Below, one piece after another: positions 33,901 to 42,115 of a DNA stretch of 54,494 bases (position 1 is the stretch's first letter; the number at the start of each line of letters is the position of its first letter). The translations under genes and the position numbers were made by a program. The notes beneath the pieces are model-generated. The model searched no databases and was not told the DNA's origin. It worked only from the letters and a program-made list of their open reading frames with translations. The DNA is from Euzebya sp. (GTDB lineage Bacteria; Actinomycetota; Nitriliruptoria; Euzebyales; Euzebyaceae). The stretch is taken from NCBI RefSeq assembly GCF_964222135.1, contig NZ_CAXQBR010000049.1:1-54494 (forward strand), in the 5' to 3' direction.

Positions 33901-34128
33901 GACGCCGACCAGCCGGACGGGCCCCGGAGGGACGACACCGAGCCGCTCGGCGGCCAGACGGTCCGCCTCGACCTCTCCGACGGGGCGGGCGCGCCCCTGG
34001 GTGAGCTGCCCGATGCCGCCTCGGAGGATGCCGCCTCGGACGATGCCACCCCGGACGATGCCGGCACCGATGACGCCGTCCACGAGGACGCGGCGCCCGA
34101 TGACCCGGCGCGCGGGGGTGGGACCTGA
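31000..34128 (+). CDS. Large AMP-binding (ANL) fold protein, probably catalytically inactive
   Basis: A 1042-residue protein. Residues 1-440 are disordered: a charged Ala/Arg helix (AAEAAAEARREAARHAAARR) then Pro/Ala/Thr/Gly-rich sequence. From about 445 to 930 it follows the acyl-CoA synthetase/AMP-ligase fold (SYRQLSEQVDRLGSAL, VGDRVGIALPWSPQLVLALHACWRRG, LVGWLDDTGFLTVVGD), but the P-loop TSGTTGxPKG is reduced to TVVRDGAVTAFTHHQ and the YGxTE motif is unrecognisable. The tail is acidic with DNA repeats coding DAASEDAASDDATPDD. It is probably a scaffold or a binding pseudoenzyme. Start GTG chosen for GGAGGAG upstream. It is divergent from the GH18 gene. Confidence 0.75.
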   Translation: MPEQEPSAAERARRAAEAAAEARREAARHAAARRAEQAARRREVPARRPPGTSRATAPPPGAAAGGPARPAVTPDPGRTTPAGPVGDRPAPRRGRGGDTGDGTATSAAGTPGRATPSTPPAGSSRDVSRLARPPAIRRPVPPATRTGRPPAPGAQPPAARLGGDVPARDAGPTPGAPDQGRVTPLADEGPAATGPATTGSTTAPQVSGAHEPSRTSPEETADEPRASGTAPSAGLPVDGQRLGAATGQLTDLPPLPEPPGRTAPGGEATTDAAGAPHAGPAARALDGLVLPRPPRDGPASAGTAPDAAPVADGDPDSASPSDVAPSGAAAEPDATGGADASASPSVGLATADLPVDLPVPGDGEPTAGEDDRHPPANPAARTHDADAEPAKPPSPGSDDPAADPTVDLRSAAATSDTVRLAPTAGTPVAAQAGTRPWVRAYPPGVPETYRYPLVPLTRFLDDAAQDFPDTTGLSFLGTETSYRQLSEQVDRLGSALTDLELSVGDRVGIALPWSPQLVLALHACWRRGFDPVVLDPDAPGHVLAGAVGLSAPRVLILLDTLYPALTAHAEQLSSVRHVVATNLLDALPSLRARVQSVRMKVPTVEIPASEGVLALRTLLERAAPTATQVDVDVESAPAMTVVRDGAVTAFTHHQLLVGAFQARLWIPDVQAGREVVAVAGDPTDPYGMAAGMLMAVLSAGTVLLPEPRPGGLARTIDAGRPTILVTGVEEVRKVLAPSSRKQDLTSLRVSLVAGAPADPAVRATMEQRTGGRLRTAVTTPRIAGIAVAEPVYADPRGTGAGLALPDTDLRVVPGDGPAAGLAVGPVEVSGPQVPGGWQPLGLVGWLDDTGFLTVVGDAASTVVHADGVSDPAVIAAAVRRSPGVVDASVRTEFTDGALRLVVDATVADDGVTPAHLLAGLAERAPAQAPPSRWDITVAAPTPAAVASEPAQPETPQPEAGQAAVTQTDADQPDGPRRDDTEPLGGQTVRLDLSDGAGAPLGELPDAASEDAASDDATPDDAGTDDAVHEDAAPDDPARGGGT

Positions 34129-34150
34129 CGCTGCTAGCCTTCGCCGCCTG

Positions 34151-34873
34151 ATGGCAGGTGCCGGCTCCGCACGGACCGCGGGCGGCGTGGACGCGCGGCC
34201 CGGGCCCGCCCGCTCCCGCGCACGCCGGGGTGACGGTGCCCGCCTGCGCCGAGAGATCCTGGACGCCACCACCCGGCTGCTGGTCGAGACCGGTGACGAG
34301 GGCGCGGTCAGCGTCCGCGCGGTCGCCGAGCGGGTCGGGGTGACCCCGCCGTCGATCTACCTCCACTTCGGGGACAAGGGCGAACTGATCTTCGAGTGCT
34401 GCCGGATGCTGATGGGACAGCTCGCCGTGCGGGTCACCGAGGCGGTGGAGGGGATCCGGGACCCCGTCGAGCGACTCCGCCTGGCCGCCCACACCTTCGT
34501 GACCTTCGGCATCGAGAACCCCGAGCCGTACCGCATCACGTTCATGTCGCCCCACCACGAGGTCCCCGACGACTTCGACATCGAGTCCTACGAGGGGACC
34601 CACGCGTTCCGCCTGCTCACCGACATGGTCGCCGACGTCCGGAGCCCCCGCGTGGCCCCCGCCGATCCGCCGCACGACGCGCCCCACCCGACGGACGAGA
34701 TGTGGGCTATGGGGTTGCTCGCCGCCTTCCACGGCGTGACGTCCCTGATGGTCGCGAAGGCCGTCGAGCCGATCGACTTCCCCTGGCCCGAGGTCGGGCC
34801 GCTCGTCGACCACCTCCTCGACGTCCACCTCGCCGCCATGACCGCGGGGGCTGCGGGTGGGGTCGCGCCATGA
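34151..34873 (+). CDS. TetR/AcrR-family transcriptional regulator
   Basis: A 240-residue regulator. The HTH is at about 40-80 (REILDATTRLLVETG, AVSVRAVAERVGVTPPSIYLHFGDKGELI) and the C-terminal ligand domain follows the WHG type (IENPEPYRITFMSP). The first 30 residues are an Arg-rich disordered extension and could be shorter if a later start is used. It lies 22 bases after the AMP-binding-fold gene and overlaps trpG/pabA by ATGA. The target is not known; the upstream gene is the natural candidate. Confidence 0.88.
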   Translation: MAGAGSARTAGGVDARPGPARSRARRGDGARLRREILDATTRLLVETGDEGAVSVRAVAERVGVTPPSIYLHFGDKGELIFECCRMLMGQLAVRVTEAVEGIRDPVERLRLAAHTFVTFGIENPEPYRITFMSPHHEVPDDFDIESYEGTHAFRLLTDMVADVRSPRVAPADPPHDAPHPTDEMWAMGLLAAFHGVTSLMVAKAVEPIDFPWPEVGPLVDHLLDVHLAAMTAGAAGGVAP

Positions 34874-35481
34874 GCGCCCCTCCGCGCGTGCTGCTCGTCG
34901 ACAACTACGACAGCTTCACCTACAACATCGCCCAGGAGATGGGGGAGCTCGGCGCCGCGGTGGAGGTGGCGCGCCACGACGCGTTCACCCTCGACGACGT
35001 CGAGGCCGACGCGCCCGACGGGATCGTCATCTCACCCGGTCCCGGCGTCCCGGCCGACGCGGGGATCTCGAACGACGTGATCCGCCGGTTCGCGGGCGAG
35101 ATCCCCCTCCTCGGCGTCTGCCTCGGCCACCAGTGCATCGCCGAGGTCTACGGCGCCACGATCGTCCCGGCGCCCGAGCTGGTCCACGGCAAGACCTCCG
35201 CGATCCACCACGACGCGCGCGGGGTGTTCAGCGGCCTCCCCCAGTCCTTCGACGCGACGCGGTACCACTCCCTCGTCGCGGACCCGGCCACGATCCCCGA
35301 CGAGCTGGTCGTCACCGCGCGGACCGGTCCGGGTTCGGCCCACCCCGACCTCATCATGGGGGTGCGCCACGCGACCCTGCCGGTGGAGGGGGTCCAGTTC
35401 CACCCCGAATCGATCCTCACCCGCGTCGGGATGACCCTGCTCGGCAACTTCCTGGCGAGCCTGCCGGTCCGGATCGGCTGA
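34870..35481 (+). CDS. Class I glutamine amidotransferase, anthranilate/aminodeoxychorismate synthase component II
   Basis: A 203-residue glutaminase subunit. DNYDSFTYN begins it; nucleophile Cys in GVCLGHQCIAEVYG, HGK oxyanion/partner loop in VHGKTSAI, and catalytic His/Glu in GVQFHPESI. The product feeds ammonia to TrpE or PabB for tryptophan or folate synthesis; the partner subunit is not in the window, so trpG and pabA cannot be told apart. In M. tuberculosis the same gene (Rv0013) also lies convergent with pknB. Start overlaps the TetR stop. Confidence 0.93.
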   Translation: MSAPPRVLLVDNYDSFTYNIAQEMGELGAAVEVARHDAFTLDDVEADAPDGIVISPGPGVPADAGISNDVIRRFAGEIPLLGVCLGHQCIAEVYGATIVPAPELVHGKTSAIHHDARGVFSGLPQSFDATRYHSLVADPATIPDELVVTARTGPGSAHPDLIMGVRHATLPVEGVQFHPESILTRVGMTLLGNFLASLPVRIG

Positions 35482-35488
35482 CCGACCG

Positions 35489-37396
35489 CTACTCCCCGGG
35501 CGGGGTCGGCGGGGTCGGCGGCTGGGCCGGACCGGGAGTGGGCGTCGGCGTCGGGGTGGGTGGCGGCGTCGGCGTCGGTTGCGCGGTCGGCGTCGGCTCG
35601 GGCTCGTCGGTCGGCTCGGGCTCGTCGGTCGGCTCGGGATCCGGCGGGGGGGTCTCGGTCGGCTCCGGCGTCGACAGCGTGATCGTGACCAGCGATCCGA
35701 TCTCGACCGGCTCGCCGGCCTCGGGGTCGCTGCGGATCACCCGTCCCTCACCGACCTCGCTCGCGTCGGTCCGCACGTCGACCAGCGCGCACACCGGCTC
35801 GCCCGGCTCGCGGCCGCAGGCGTTCTCGATCTGCTCGCGGGCCACCTCGGCGGTCAGGTCGACGACGAAGGGCATCTGGAACGTCTGCTGCCCGGCGGAG
35901 ACGACGAGCGTGACGCTGCTGCCCTCCTCCACCTGGCTGCCGGCGCCCGGCTGGGTGCGCAGCGCGAGCCCCTCCTCCACCTGGTCGTCCTCGTCGGTGA
36001 TGACCTCCTCGACGACCAGGCCCGCGGCCTCGAGCGTCTCCTCCGCCTCCGCCTGGGTCAGGTCGGCGACGTTCGGGATCACGACCGTCCCACGACCCGA
36101 GGAGAGGGTGAGGGTCACCGTCGAGCCGGCGTCCACGGTGGTCCCCGGCGGCGGGTCGCTCGCGAGGACCGCCCCCGGCGGCGCCTCCGGGTCGGACTGC
36201 GCCGGCCCGAACGCCGGCTGCAGCCCGAGGTCGACCAGGATCTCCTGGGCCTGCTCCTGATCGATCCCGATGATGCTGGCGGGGATCTCGACCTGGGCGA
36301 GGTCCTCCTCGTCGCCGTCGGTCACCGTGGTGAACAGGTACACCGCGATGCCGACCAGCGCGAGGATCAGCACGACCAGGAAGGCGTAGGCGACGATCCG
36401 CCCGGTGTTCGGCCCCTCGTCGGCGTAGTAGCGCTCAGGCTCGGCGGTCGTGGTGGTCCGGGTGGCGACCAGCGTCGGGTCGTGCGGCGCGGCGGCACCG
36501 GCGGCCTGGCGCGGGATGGCCTGCGTCGCCGCGTACGCCGCGGTCGGGCTGGTGGACACCTGCTGGCCGGCGACGGCGCGGTGCAGGTCGTCGGCCATCT
36601 CCCGCCCGGTCTGGTAGCGCTGGGCCGGGTCCTTGGCGAGGGCCTTCAGGACCACGGCCTCGAGCTGCGGGGAGATCTCGGGGTTGATGCTGCGCGGCTG
36701 CGGCGGCGCCTCGCTGACGTGCTTGTAGGCCAGGGTCACCGCCGACTCGCCCGTGAACGGCTGCTGGCGGGTCAGCATCTCGAACAGCACGCAGCCGAGG
36801 GCGTAGATGTCGGTGCGCCCGTCGACGCGCTGGCCCTGCGCCTGCTCGGGCGCGACGTACGCGGCCGTGCCGAAGATCGACGACGTCTGCGTGATCGACT
36901 CGACGTTGACCGCGCGGGCGATCCCGAAGTCGGTGACCTTCACCCGCCCGTCGTCCCCGATCATGATGTTGCCTGGTTTGATGTCGCGGTGGACGATGCC
37001 GCGCTCGTGGGCGAAGTGCAGGGCCTGGGCGGCCTCCGCGGCGATCTCCGCGGCGCGTCGGGGCAGGACCCCCTCCCGCTTGAGGATCTCCCGCAGCGTC
37101 CGGCCGGCGATGTACTCCATCACGATGTAGGGACGGCCGGCGTCCGAGCCGGTGTCGTACACCCCGACGACGTTCGGGTGGTTGAGCGCGGCGGCGGACT
37201 GCGCCTCCCGCCGGAACCGCTCGACGAAGGAGTCGTCGCCGGCGTAGCGCTCGTGCAGCATCTTGATCGCGACCTGGCGATCGAGGACCTCGTCGTACGC
37301 CAGCTCGACGTCGGCCATCCCACCCTGGCCGAGCAGACCGCGCAGGACGTAGCGGCCGGCGACCACTCGCCGGTCCTGTCCGTCAGTCGTGCTCAC
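35489..37396 (-). CDS. pknB: Ser/Thr protein kinase PknB with PASTA repeats
   Basis: A 635-residue kinase from GTG 37396 (GGAAGG nine bases upstream; an ATG at 37417 is the other choice). Kinase: LLGQGGMADV, VAIK, HRDIKPGN, DFGIARA and YVAPEQ. One helix (VAYAFLVVLILALVGIAVYLF) then three extracellular PASTA repeats (about 385-450, 450-515, 516-590) and a Pro/Thr/Glu tail (PTPTPPPTPTPTPTPG). PASTA modules bind muropeptide and lipid II, and PknB controls wall synthesis and division. The last gene of the fhaA-fhaB-pstP-rodA-pbpA-pknB operon. Mycobacterial pknA is missing before it. Confidence 0.96.
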   Translation of the reverse strand: MSTTDGQDRRVVAGRYVLRGLLGQGGMADVELAYDEVLDRQVAIKMLHERYAGDDSFVERFRREAQSAAALNHPNVVGVYDTGSDAGRPYIVMEYIAGRTLREILKREGVLPRRAAEIAAEAAQALHFAHERGIVHRDIKPGNIMIGDDGRVKVTDFGIARAVNVESITQTSSIFGTAAYVAPEQAQGQRVDGRTDIYALGCVLFEMLTRQQPFTGESAVTLAYKHVSEAPPQPRSINPEISPQLEAVVLKALAKDPAQRYQTGREMADDLHRAVAGQQVSTSPTAAYAATQAIPRQAAGAAAPHDPTLVATRTTTTAEPERYYADEGPNTGRIVAYAFLVVLILALVGIAVYLFTTVTDGDEEDLAQVEIPASIIGIDQEQAQEILVDLGLQPAFGPAQSDPEAPPGAVLASDPPPGTTVDAGSTVTLTLSSGRGTVVIPNVADLTQAEAEETLEAAGLVVEEVITDEDDQVEEGLALRTQPGAGSQVEEGSSVTLVVSAGQQTFQMPFVVDLTAEVAREQIENACGREPGEPVCALVDVRTDASEVGEGRVIRSDPEAGEPVEIGSLVTITLSTPEPTETPPPDPEPTDEPEPTDEPEPTPTAQPTPTPPPTPTPTPTPGPAQPPTPPTPPGE

Positions 37397-37428
37397 AGCA
37401 CCATGCCTTCCATCCACGAGCAGCTCGC

Positions 37429-38913
37429 CTAGGTGGCGAGCGCTGCTTCCAACACCGTACGGGCGATCGGCGCCGCCACGCCGCCACCGGTCCCGCTCTC
37501 ACCCGCGTCGCCCCCGCCCTCGACCACGACGGCCACGGCCACCCGGGGTTCGTCCGCCGGCGCGAAGCCGATGAACCACGTGTCCGGCGGCTCGCCGTCG
37601 CCCTGCTCGGCGGTCCCCGTCTTGCCGGCCACCTGCACGCCGGGGACCTGGGCGTTCGAGCCGGTGCCGTCAGCGACGACGCCGACCATCATGTCCGTCA
37701 GCGCCTCCGCGGTCGCCGGGCTGATCGCCACACCCGATGCGCTGGCCTGCGTCGCCCGCGCCTCCGCGGGGTACTGGCGGACGGTGCGGCCCGCGAAGTC
37801 CTGCACCTCGGTCACCAGGCGGGGGCGCATCATCACCCCGTCGTTGCCGATCGCGGCGGCCACCAGGGCCATCTGCAACGGCGACACGCGGACGTCGCGC
37901 TGGCCGATCGCGCTCTGGGCCGTCTGCGGCGGGTCGAGCTCCTTCGGGATCCGGCTGGTGGCCGTCGGCAGGTCGAACTCGAGGTCGGCGTTCAGGCCGA
38001 ACGCCTCCGCGGTCTCGATCAGGGCCTGCGCGCCGAGGTCCAGGCCGATCTGGCCGAAGGTCGTGTTGCACGAGACCTCGAGGGCCCGTCGGAGCGACAC
38101 GGTCCGCCCGTCGCCGCACGACCGCCCGCGGGCGAAGTTCCCGATCTGGGCCTCGGTCTGGGGCAGGTCGAGGAAGGGCGGGTCCGGGTAGGTGTCGGCG
38201 GGCGTCACCCCGCGCTCGAGCGCCGCGGCGGCCGTGATCACCTTGAACGTCGATCCGGGCGCGTACAGCTCGCTGGTGGCGCGGTTGAGCCGCGGGTTCG
38301 ACGGGTCCGCCTCGAGCGCCTCCCACGTCTCGCGGATCTGCGCGCCGTCGTGGCTCGACAGCAGGGTCGGGTCGTAGGAGGGACTCGACACCATCGCGAG
38401 GACGTCCCCGGTGCGGGGGTCGAGCGCGACGACCGCGCCGGTCTGGCCGGCCAGCGCCTGCGCCGCGGCGGCCTGCACCTGCGGGTCGATCGAGGTGACG
38501 ACCGTGTCGCCCTGGCGCTCGCGGCCCTGCAGCGCGTCCCCCAGGTTGCGGAACAGCGCCTCGGGCGAGGAGCCCTGCAGGAAGTCGTTGTAGCGCTGCT
38601 CGAGCTGGCTGCGGCCGAAGATGAAGGAGTGGAAGCCGGTGACGTGCGCGTACAGCTCCGGCTCGGCGTACTCGCGCAGGAAGCGGAGCTGGTCGTCGGT
38701 CTCGCGGGAGCTGGCGATCGTCTGCTGGGCGCCGCCCCGCCCCACGGTGATCGACCCGCGTCGGATGTCGTACTCCGCCAGCAGCTGCCGGCGGTTCCGG
38801 GGATCCTCCGCCAGGTCGTCGGCGCGGATGACCTGCAACCAGTTGAGGTTGAGGAACAGCAGGCCGAAGAGGACGAACACGGTCCAGGCCGTGCGGCGGA
38901 TGGAGCGCGTCAC
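37429..38913 (-). CDS. pbpA: Penicillin-binding protein (class B transpeptidase) PbpA
   Basis: A 494-residue class B PBP: one N-terminal helix (about 7-25), a dimerisation region, and the transpeptidase with S-x-x-K as STFK (in LYAPGSTFKVI), SxN as SCN (VSCNTTFG) and KTG in AGKTGTAEQ. It crosslinks peptidoglycan. The GTG overlaps the rodA stop (GTGA), so the SEDS polymerase and its PBP are made together, as expected for a RodA–PbpA pair. Confidence 0.96.
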   Translation of the reverse strand: MTRSIRRTAWTVFVLFGLLFLNLNWLQVIRADDLAEDPRNRRQLLAEYDIRRGSITVGRGGAQQTIASSRETDDQLRFLREYAEPELYAHVTGFHSFIFGRSQLEQRYNDFLQGSSPEALFRNLGDALQGRERQGDTVVTSIDPQVQAAAAQALAGQTGAVVALDPRTGDVLAMVSSPSYDPTLLSSHDGAQIRETWEALEADPSNPRLNRATSELYAPGSTFKVITAAAALERGVTPADTYPDPPFLDLPQTEAQIGNFARGRSCGDGRTVSLRRALEVSCNTTFGQIGLDLGAQALIETAEAFGLNADLEFDLPTATSRIPKELDPPQTAQSAIGQRDVRVSPLQMALVAAAIGNDGVMMRPRLVTEVQDFAGRTVRQYPAEARATQASASGVAISPATAEALTDMMVGVVADGTGSNAQVPGVQVAGKTGTAEQGDGEPPDTWFIGFAPADEPRVAVAVVVEGGGDAGESGTGGGVAAPIARTVLEAALAT

Positions 38914-40295
38914 GGCCCGGTCGCCACCCCGGCGAGCGCGGCGGATGCCGCCCGACGGCCCTGCGCGCGCCGGGCGCCGCTGATCAGCACCAGCAGGGCG
39001 ATCAGCACGTAGTTGGCGAGCAGGCTCGACCCGCCGTAGGAGACGAGCGGCAAGGTGATGCCGGTCAGGGGGATCAGCCGGGTGACGCCGCCGACGATCA
39101 CGAAGACCTGGAGCGCGAACACGAACGTCAGACCGGCTGCGAGCAGGCGGCTGAAGTCGTCCGGCGCGCGGAGCGCGATGACGAACCCGCGGCCGACGAG
39201 CAGGAAGTAGAGGAGCAGGATCGCGGTGGTGCCGAGCAGCCCGAGCTCCTCGCCGATCGCGGCGAAGATGAAGTCGGTCGGCACGTCGGGGATGAGCTCG
39301 GGGTTGCCGCGTCCCCAGCCGACCCCGGCGACCCCGCCGGTACCCAGCGCGAACAGGGACTGGACCAGCTGGAAGCCGGCGCCCTGGGCATCGGCGAACG
39401 GGTCGAGCCAGATCTCGACGCGGGTCTGGACGTGGCTGAACGCCGTCCAGCTGAGGAACGCCCCGCCGCCGAAGAGCAGGCCCCCGACCGCGACGTAGGC
39501 GACCCTGCCGGTCGCCATGTAGAGCATCGCGACGAAGATGCCGAACACCAGCAGGCTCAGGCCGAGGTCCCGCTCGAAGACGAGCACCCCGAGCGACACC
39601 CCCCAGGCGACGGCGACCGGTCCGAACGCCCGTGCCGGCGGCACGTGGAGCGGGCCCAGTCGTGACGTCGCCGCGCTCAGGAGCGCCCGCTTCTCCGCGA
39701 GGTAGCTGGCGAAGAAGACCACCAGGCCGATCTTGGCGAACTCGCCGGGCTGCAGGCTGAACCCGCCGGGGATGCGCAGCCAGATGCGGCTCCCCCGCCC
39801 GAAGTCGGTGCCGAGCACCGGCAGCAGCGGCGTCATCAGCGCGATGACGGCACCGAGGCCGATGAGGTACCGGTAGCGGTCGAGCACCGTGTGGTCCCGC
39901 AGGAGCAGCACCGTGCCGCAGAACAGGCCGATGCCGACCATCGTCCAGATCGTCTGCAGCGGCGCGAGCGCGTTGTCGGCGGCGAGCGCGTGGTCGATGC
40001 GGCGGACCATGACCAGCCCGATGCCGTTGAGCAGGAACGCGATCGGCAGCAGCAGCGGGTCGGCGTGGGGGGCCAGGCGGCGGACGACGATGTGCGCCGC
40101 GGCGGCCAGCGCGACGAGGACCCCGCCGTAGGCCGCGAGGTCCGCGGGGATGGCCGGCTCGCGCGCCAGGTTGACCAGCACGTAGGCGCTGAGGGTGATG
40201 ATGATCGCCAGGATCAGCAGCGCCAGCTGCGCGCCGCCACGCCGCCTGCCCTGCGGGGACCGCGTCGCGGCCGACCGGCCGGTCGCGTCAGCCAT
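38910..40295 (-). CDS. rodA: SEDS-family peptidoglycan polymerase RodA/FtsW
   Basis: A 461-residue multi-helix protein with the SEDS signatures GSRIWLRIPGGFSLQPGEFAK, DLGLSLLVFGIF (the Asp essential for glycosyltransfer) and GITLPLVSYGGSSLLANY. It polymerises lipid II into glycan. RodA rather than FtsW is chosen from the operon, which is the same as mycobacterial fhaA…pknB. The pstP stop lies inside its first codons (8-base overlap). Confidence 0.94.
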   Translation of the reverse strand: MADATGRSAATRSPQGRRRGGAQLALLILAIIITLSAYVLVNLAREPAIPADLAAYGGVLVALAAAAHIVVRRLAPHADPLLLPIAFLLNGIGLVMVRRIDHALAADNALAPLQTIWTMVGIGLFCGTVLLLRDHTVLDRYRYLIGLGAVIALMTPLLPVLGTDFGRGSRIWLRIPGGFSLQPGEFAKIGLVVFFASYLAEKRALLSAATSRLGPLHVPPARAFGPVAVAWGVSLGVLVFERDLGLSLLVFGIFVAMLYMATGRVAYVAVGGLLFGGGAFLSWTAFSHVQTRVEIWLDPFADAQGAGFQLVQSLFALGTGGVAGVGWGRGNPELIPDVPTDFIFAAIGEELGLLGTTAILLLYFLLVGRGFVIALRAPDDFSRLLAAGLTFVFALQVFVIVGGVTRLIPLTGITLPLVSYGGSSLLANYVLIALLVLISGARRAQGRRAASAALAGVATGP

Positions 40296-41637
40296 CGGAT
40301 GCGGTGCCGTCCGAGGGGTCGGGTTCGGGCGTGACCTTCTCCTCGGTCGCGGGCTCGGTGGCCGACTCCGTCGCCGGGACGTCCGTCGCGTCCTCGACCG
40401 GTTCGTCCCCGTCCACCTCGTCGACGGCGGGCAGCAGGACCTGGCGGACGTGCGCGGCCGCCTCCGCCTCGGTCGAGAAGCTGATGCCGTCCTCGAGCCC
40501 CGGGTGCAGCCGCTCGGGCAGGTCGTCGAGGGTGAAGGGCTGCTCCTCCACCAGGGTCGACAGCCCGATGCCGAGCAGGTCGCCCTGTATCCCCCGGTAG
40601 ATCCCGACCTGGCCGTCGTCGCCCACCCCGACGAAGTACTGGCGGCTGAGCAGCAGGTAGGCGCCCCCGACCAGCACGGCGAGGACGATCAGCACCCCGA
40701 CGACGACGGCGGCGATCCGGCGGCCCCGGCCACCCCCGGAGTCGCGGTCGCCGTCGTCGACCACGCCGCGCGCGATGTCGGGGTCGCCGTCGCTCAGCTC
40801 GGCCAGGCGTCGCGCGTCGAGGGTCGAGGGCTCGCCCAGCTCGGCGGTGGCGTCCTCGTCGGACGTCGCCCGCGGCACCTGCTCGACGGGCGCAGGGGCC
40901 GGTCCCTCCCCCTCCACCCGCAGCAGGACGCAGGTGATGTTGTCCGGCCCGCCGCCGGCGTTCGCCGCGTCGATCAGGCGCTGGCAGGCGATGTTGCCGT
41001 CCGACTCGGTCTGCAGGATCTCGGCGATCAGCGCCTCGGACACGGGACCGGTCAGCCCGTCGGAGCACAGCAGGATCTGATCGCCCGGCATCAGCTCGAG
41101 CGGCTGGGCCATCACGTCCACCTCGATGGCCGACTCGACGCCGATCGCCCGCGTGATCACGCTGCGCTGGGGGTGGGTGGCCGCCTGCTCCTCGGTCAGC
41201 CGCCCGTCCTTGACCAGCTCGTTGACCAGGGTGTGGTCCTCGGTCAGCATCTCGAGCATGCCGCTGCGCAGCAGGTAGGCACGGCTGTCGCCGACGTGGG
41301 CGAGGTGCAGCCGGCGCCCGCGGACCATCACGGTGGTGAGGGTCGTGCCCATGCCCCGGAGGTCGGGGTCCGCGGTGGCCTTCTCGATCACCAGGTGGTT
41401 GGCCTCGCGCACCGCGTCGGCGAGGGCCTCCGTCGCGGCGGTCGGGTCCCGGAACTCGGTGCCGTCGATGGCCTGGAGCGGACCGATGGCCGCGGCCGAG
41501 GCGACCTCGCCGGCGGCGTGCCCGCCCATCCCGTCGGCCACGGCGAAGACCGTGCGGCCGACCATGAGGTTGTCCTCGTTGATCTCGCGGAACAGCCCCT
41601 TGTTGGTGTCGCCGAAGGCGTGGACCGTGAAGCTCAT
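40288..41637 (-). CDS. pstP: PP2C-type protein phosphatase PstP
   Basis: A 449-residue PPM/PP2C phosphatase that reverses PknB signalling. Metal motifs: INEDN, ADGMGGHAAGE, HVGDSRAYLL, CSDGLT and GPDNITC. One helix at about 295-318 (IAAVVVGVLIVLAVLVGG) is followed by an external domain and an acidic Thr/Glu tail. Its start is seven bases after fhaB, and its stop overlaps rodA. Confidence 0.96.
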   Translation of the reverse strand: MSFTVHAFGDTNKGLFREINEDNLMVGRTVFAVADGMGGHAAGEVASAAAIGPLQAIDGTEFRDPTAATEALADAVREANHLVIEKATADPDLRGMGTTLTTVMVRGRRLHLAHVGDSRAYLLRSGMLEMLTEDHTLVNELVKDGRLTEEQAATHPQRSVITRAIGVESAIEVDVMAQPLELMPGDQILLCSDGLTGPVSEALIAEILQTESDGNIACQRLIDAANAGGGPDNITCVLLRVEGEGPAPAPVEQVPRATSDEDATAELGEPSTLDARRLAELSDGDPDIARGVVDDGDRDSGGGRGRRIAAVVVGVLIVLAVLVGGAYLLLSRQYFVGVGDDGQVGIYRGIQGDLLGIGLSTLVEEQPFTLDDLPERLHPGLEDGISFSTEAEAAAHVRQVLLPAVDEVDGDEPVEDATDVPATESATEPATEEKVTPEPDPSDGTASDG

Positions 41638-41644
41638 AGCCCGC

Positions 41645-42115
41645 TCATCGTCTGACCTCGACGCTCGTGCGGCCGAACGAGATCTGGTCGCCCGCGCGGA
41701 GCGGTGTCGGAGCCGTCAGGCGGACGGCGTTCAGGTAGGTGCCGTTGGTCGAGCCCTCGTCGATCAGCGTCCAGCCATCGCCGTCGGTCTCGATGCGGGC
41801 GTGGAAGTCGCTGGCGTACGGGTCGCTCAGCACGACCGTCGCCGTCTCGTGGCGGCCGAAGGTCACCTGGCGACCCTCCTCGAGGGGCAGCACGCGCGGC
41901 GCGCCGTCGGGGGCGTGGATGACCAGCTCGCGCGGCGTGGCGCGACGTTGCTTGGCCGGGCGGCTCCGGGCCGGTGCCGGAGCGGGCGCCGGGCTGGTCG
42001 GCGCGGCGACGTCCCGGATGACCCACCGCACCGCCCGCGCCACGAAGGCGTACAGCAGGACCAGGAACAGCGCCTGGAGGACGGTGAAGACGATCGGCGG
42101 CACGTCACTGCCCAC
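41645..42115 (-). CDS. fhaB: FHA-domain membrane protein FhaB/FipA
   Basis: A 156-residue protein with an N-terminal helix (VFTVLQALFLVLLYAFVARAV), a Pro/Ala linker and a C-terminal FHA domain: GRHETATVVLSDPYASDFHA and STNGTYLN. It binds phosphothreonine on partner proteins; in mycobacteria FhaB links PknB targets to septal assembly. The GTG at 42115 overlaps the fhaA stop by 11 bases; GTG 42103 is another possible start. No ribosome site decides. Confidence 0.9.
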   Translation of the reverse strand: MGSDVPPIVFTVLQALFLVLLYAFVARAVRWVIRDVAAPTSPAPAPAPARSRPAKQRRATPRELVIHAPDGAPRVLPLEEGRQVTFGRHETATVVLSDPYASDFHARIETDGDGWTLIDEGSTNGTYLNAVRLTAPTPLRAGDQISFGRTSVEVRR

